From Clostridia bacterium (lineage in GTDB: Bacteria; Bacillota; Clostridia; Oscillospirales; CAG-272): DNA of 44,749 nt. The stretch lies in the NCBI GenBank assembly GCA_017463665.1, contig JAFTOT010000095.1, positions 1-44,749 on the forward strand, written 5' to 3'. The translations under genes were made by a program, and so were the position numbers. Below, one piece after another: positions 43,362-44,749 of this stretch. Each line of letters begins with the position of its first letter. The stretch's first letter is position 1. The notes beneath the pieces were generated by a model, which saw nothing but the letters and a program-made list of their open reading frames with translations, was not told the origin of the DNA and did not search any database.

Positions 43362-44099
43362 ATGAAAATGCATATCAAAGAATTCGCCGAGCTCACCGGG
43401 GTCAGCGTGCGCACACTGCATTATTACGATGAGATAGGGCTATTAAAGCCCGCATCTGTCGAGGAGCATAACGGTTATCGCTTTTACGACGAAAAATCCG
43501 TTGAGCGCATGCAAGAAATACTTTTCTACCGTGAACTTGACTTTGAACTCAAAAGCATTTCAGAAATTCTGTCCTCGCCAAATTATGATAAAAGGCAGGC
43601 GCTTTCCGATCAGAAAAGGCTTTTGATACTCAAAAAGGAACGGCTTGAAAGACTGATCGGCGCCATTGATCTTGCCGAGAAAGGAACCGTTACAATGAAC
43701 GCATTTGACAATACCGATTATGAAACCGCCCGTAAGCAATACGAAGCTGAGGCTAAACAAAAATGGGGCGATACCGACGCTTATAAAGAGCATGAAAAGA
43801 AAACCGCAGGCTACACAAAAGACAAATGGCAGCAGGTAAACGATGCATTAAACGCTGTCCTTGCCAAATTCGGTGAGCGTAAGAACGACGGATACACTCC
43901 CGACGCATCCGAGATTCAGGCACTTGTCAAAGAATTGCAAAACCATATAACCGAAAATTACTACACCTGCACCGATCAGATCCTTGCATGCCTGGGGCAA
44001 ATGTATGTTGCCGATGAACGTTTTAAAAACAATATCGACAAAAATGCCTCGGGCACTGCTGAATTTGTTGCAAAAGCAATAGAAATTTACTGTAAATAA
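43362..44099 (+). CDS. MerR family regulator with TipAS antibiotic-recognition domain
   Basis: The 245-residue protein has an N-terminal MerR winged helix (MKMHIKEFAELTGVSVRTLH, then YYDEIGLLKPA), a dimerisation coiled-coil (about 75-110) and a C-terminal TipAS-like helical domain (about 115-245). TipAL-type regulators bind thiopeptides or other drugs and activate their own promoter. Mta-like relatives also activate efflux genes. The 19-bp-spacer promoter immediately upstream supports autoregulation. ATG 43362 follows GAGGTGA; an in-frame ATG two codons later is possible. No resistance pump is adjacent. Confidence 0.92.
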   Translation: MKMHIKEFAELTGVSVRTLHYYDEIGLLKPASVEEHNGYRFYDEKSVERMQEILFYRELDFELKSISEILSSPNYDKRQALSDQKRLLILKKERLERLIGAIDLAEKGTVTMNAFDNTDYETARKQYEAEAKQKWGDTDAYKEHEKKTAGYTKDKWQQVNDALNAVLAKFGERKNDGYTPDASEIQALVKELQNHITENYYTCTDQILACLGQMYVADERFKNNIDKNASGTAEFVAKAIEIYCK

Positions 44100-44100
44100 C

Positions 44101-44135
44101 GAAAACCCGATGCGCTGAAAAGTCATCGGGTTTTC
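44101..44135. terminator. bidirectional intrinsic terminator
   Basis: A 12-bp perfect stem (44101-44112 with 44124-44135) with AAAA on the left and TTTT on the right lies between convergent genes. Confidence 0.88.
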
Positions 44136-44153
44136 TATTGCAAGCCAAGAGCG

Positions 44154-44684
44154 TTATCCGTTCAATCCGTATGTCCCCGTAAGTGGGTCTTGGAACAGCG
44201 GTATTTGCGGTGTGGCAAAAGTAAATACCACAAACGACATTCCGATCAAGCAGATTACCGCAAATGCAAGCCACGATCTCTTGCACCGCAGACGATCCTT
44301 TTGGAAAAGCCGTGTTTCTAAAAGAAACGCCACCGCCGCCGACACGAAGAAGATCGCAATGTTGACCCAGTCGGGAGATTTGCCAAATACGCCGTTGTAG
44401 GTGTAAAACAGGACGGGGATCAATACGAGTCCTGTCGCGATGCCTGCGAGCTTCACACACCAAAAGTTTTCGCTGTCTTTGAAAAATCGGCTCTGTATCA
44501 AAGCAAAAATAAACAGCGGAAAGAACAGCAGCTTCATGTGCTCCCAGGTGGATTCGTTCACGCCGGAAAACGGAGCAATCAGGATGCTTTGATCCATCCA
44601 GTCGTACAGAAAATGCAGCAGCGTTCCACCAAGCGTCGTCGCAGCAAAGCCCACAAATTGCCAAAGTGATAAATCTCGTTTCAT
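44154..44684 (-). CDS. DUF6512 family membrane protein
   Basis: The 176-residue protein has about five membrane helices. The conserved-looking segment GVNESTWEHMKLLFFPLFIF is in its first third, a feature I associate with DUF6512 proteins. No enzymatic motif is visible and the function is unknown. The start is ATG 44684, reading leftwards, with a GAAGGCGAG-type ribosome site. It is convergent with the MerR-type gene and shares its terminator. The 44685-44749 end of the window holds only its upstream region. Confidence 0.8.
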   Translation of the reverse strand: MKRDLSLWQFVGFAATTLGGTLLHFLYDWMDQSILIAPFSGVNESTWEHMKLLFFPLFIFALIQSRFFKDSENFWCVKLAGIATGLVLIPVLFYTYNGVFGKSPDWVNIAIFFVSAAVAFLLETRLFQKDRLRCKRSWLAFAVICLIGMSFVVFTFATPQIPLFQDPLTGTYGLNG

Positions 44685-44749
44685 ATACTCGCCTTCTGTA
44701 ATGCGTGATATGATATAGTATGCAGCAAAGTCATGAAAAAGAACAGGGA

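Overview
The window looks like a chromosome segment of an anaerobic Clostridia-type Firmicute, probably a gut or rumen member near the Oscillospirales. The evidence is a six-gene Rnf complex in the order C-D-G-E-A-B, a Trp T-box leader, a LicT/RAT-controlled PTS operon, a class I c-di-GMP riboswitch, strong GGAGG-type ribosome sites, and many sigma-A promoters of the form TTGACA-17-TATACT. The taxonomic call is inference. I see no rRNA, tRNA, CRISPR array, phage or intact transposase.

Layout. 1-144: a small inverted-repeat element. 229-6801: Rnf operon (rnfCDGEAB), a NusG-domain-II protein and a Gx-transporter-family membrane protein. 6820-9053: a duplicated-domain lipoprotein and ApbE flavin transferase, which probably serves the flavoproteins upstream. 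9182-10697: a small P-loop kinase and an AraC/GyrI-type regulator. 10726-13765: a reduced trp locus with a Trp T-box, two terminators, a 35-codon trpD stub, trpF, trpB and trpA. 13917-14624: a class I amidotransferase-like hydrolase. 14974-20150: RAT antiterminator, licT, glucose-type EIICBA, HPr and EI. 20154-21825: a deformylase-like protein, a frameshifted acetyltransferase and an intact one. 21824-25176: a small protein, a PcrA/UvrD helicase and a class 3 lipase. 25565-28331: a DUF1836 regulator, an NfeD-like protein and flotillin. 28341-32257: an unknown protein, MTA/SAH nucleosidase and a YyaL-type thioredoxin-domain protein.

The most notable region is 32352-40144. A strong promoter and a c-di-GMP-I riboswitch with an expression-platform terminator precede six tightly packed genes: a VTC-type polyphosphate polymerase domain, a DUF4956 membrane protein, a CotH kinase, a membrane-anchored clan GH-A-like glycosidase with a CBM9-like tail, a HEAT-like membrane protein, and a processive GT2 synthase. 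Pairing of the aptamer P3 strand with the terminator strand suggests an ON switch. The simplest reading is a c-di-GMP-activated extracellular polysaccharide system coupled to a polyphosphate/CotH phosphorylation module.

40145-41255 holds a structured intergenic region, a coiled-coil protein, and remnants of a secreted-protein gene joined to the 5' end of a sigma-factor cassette. 41284-44684 holds recQ, a TipA-type MerR regulator with a 19-bp-spacer promoter, and a DUF6512 membrane protein.

Intergenic regions carry at least five transposase-less palindromic elements, several with related 12-bp terminal inverted repeats and with different perfect hairpins between conserved boxes.
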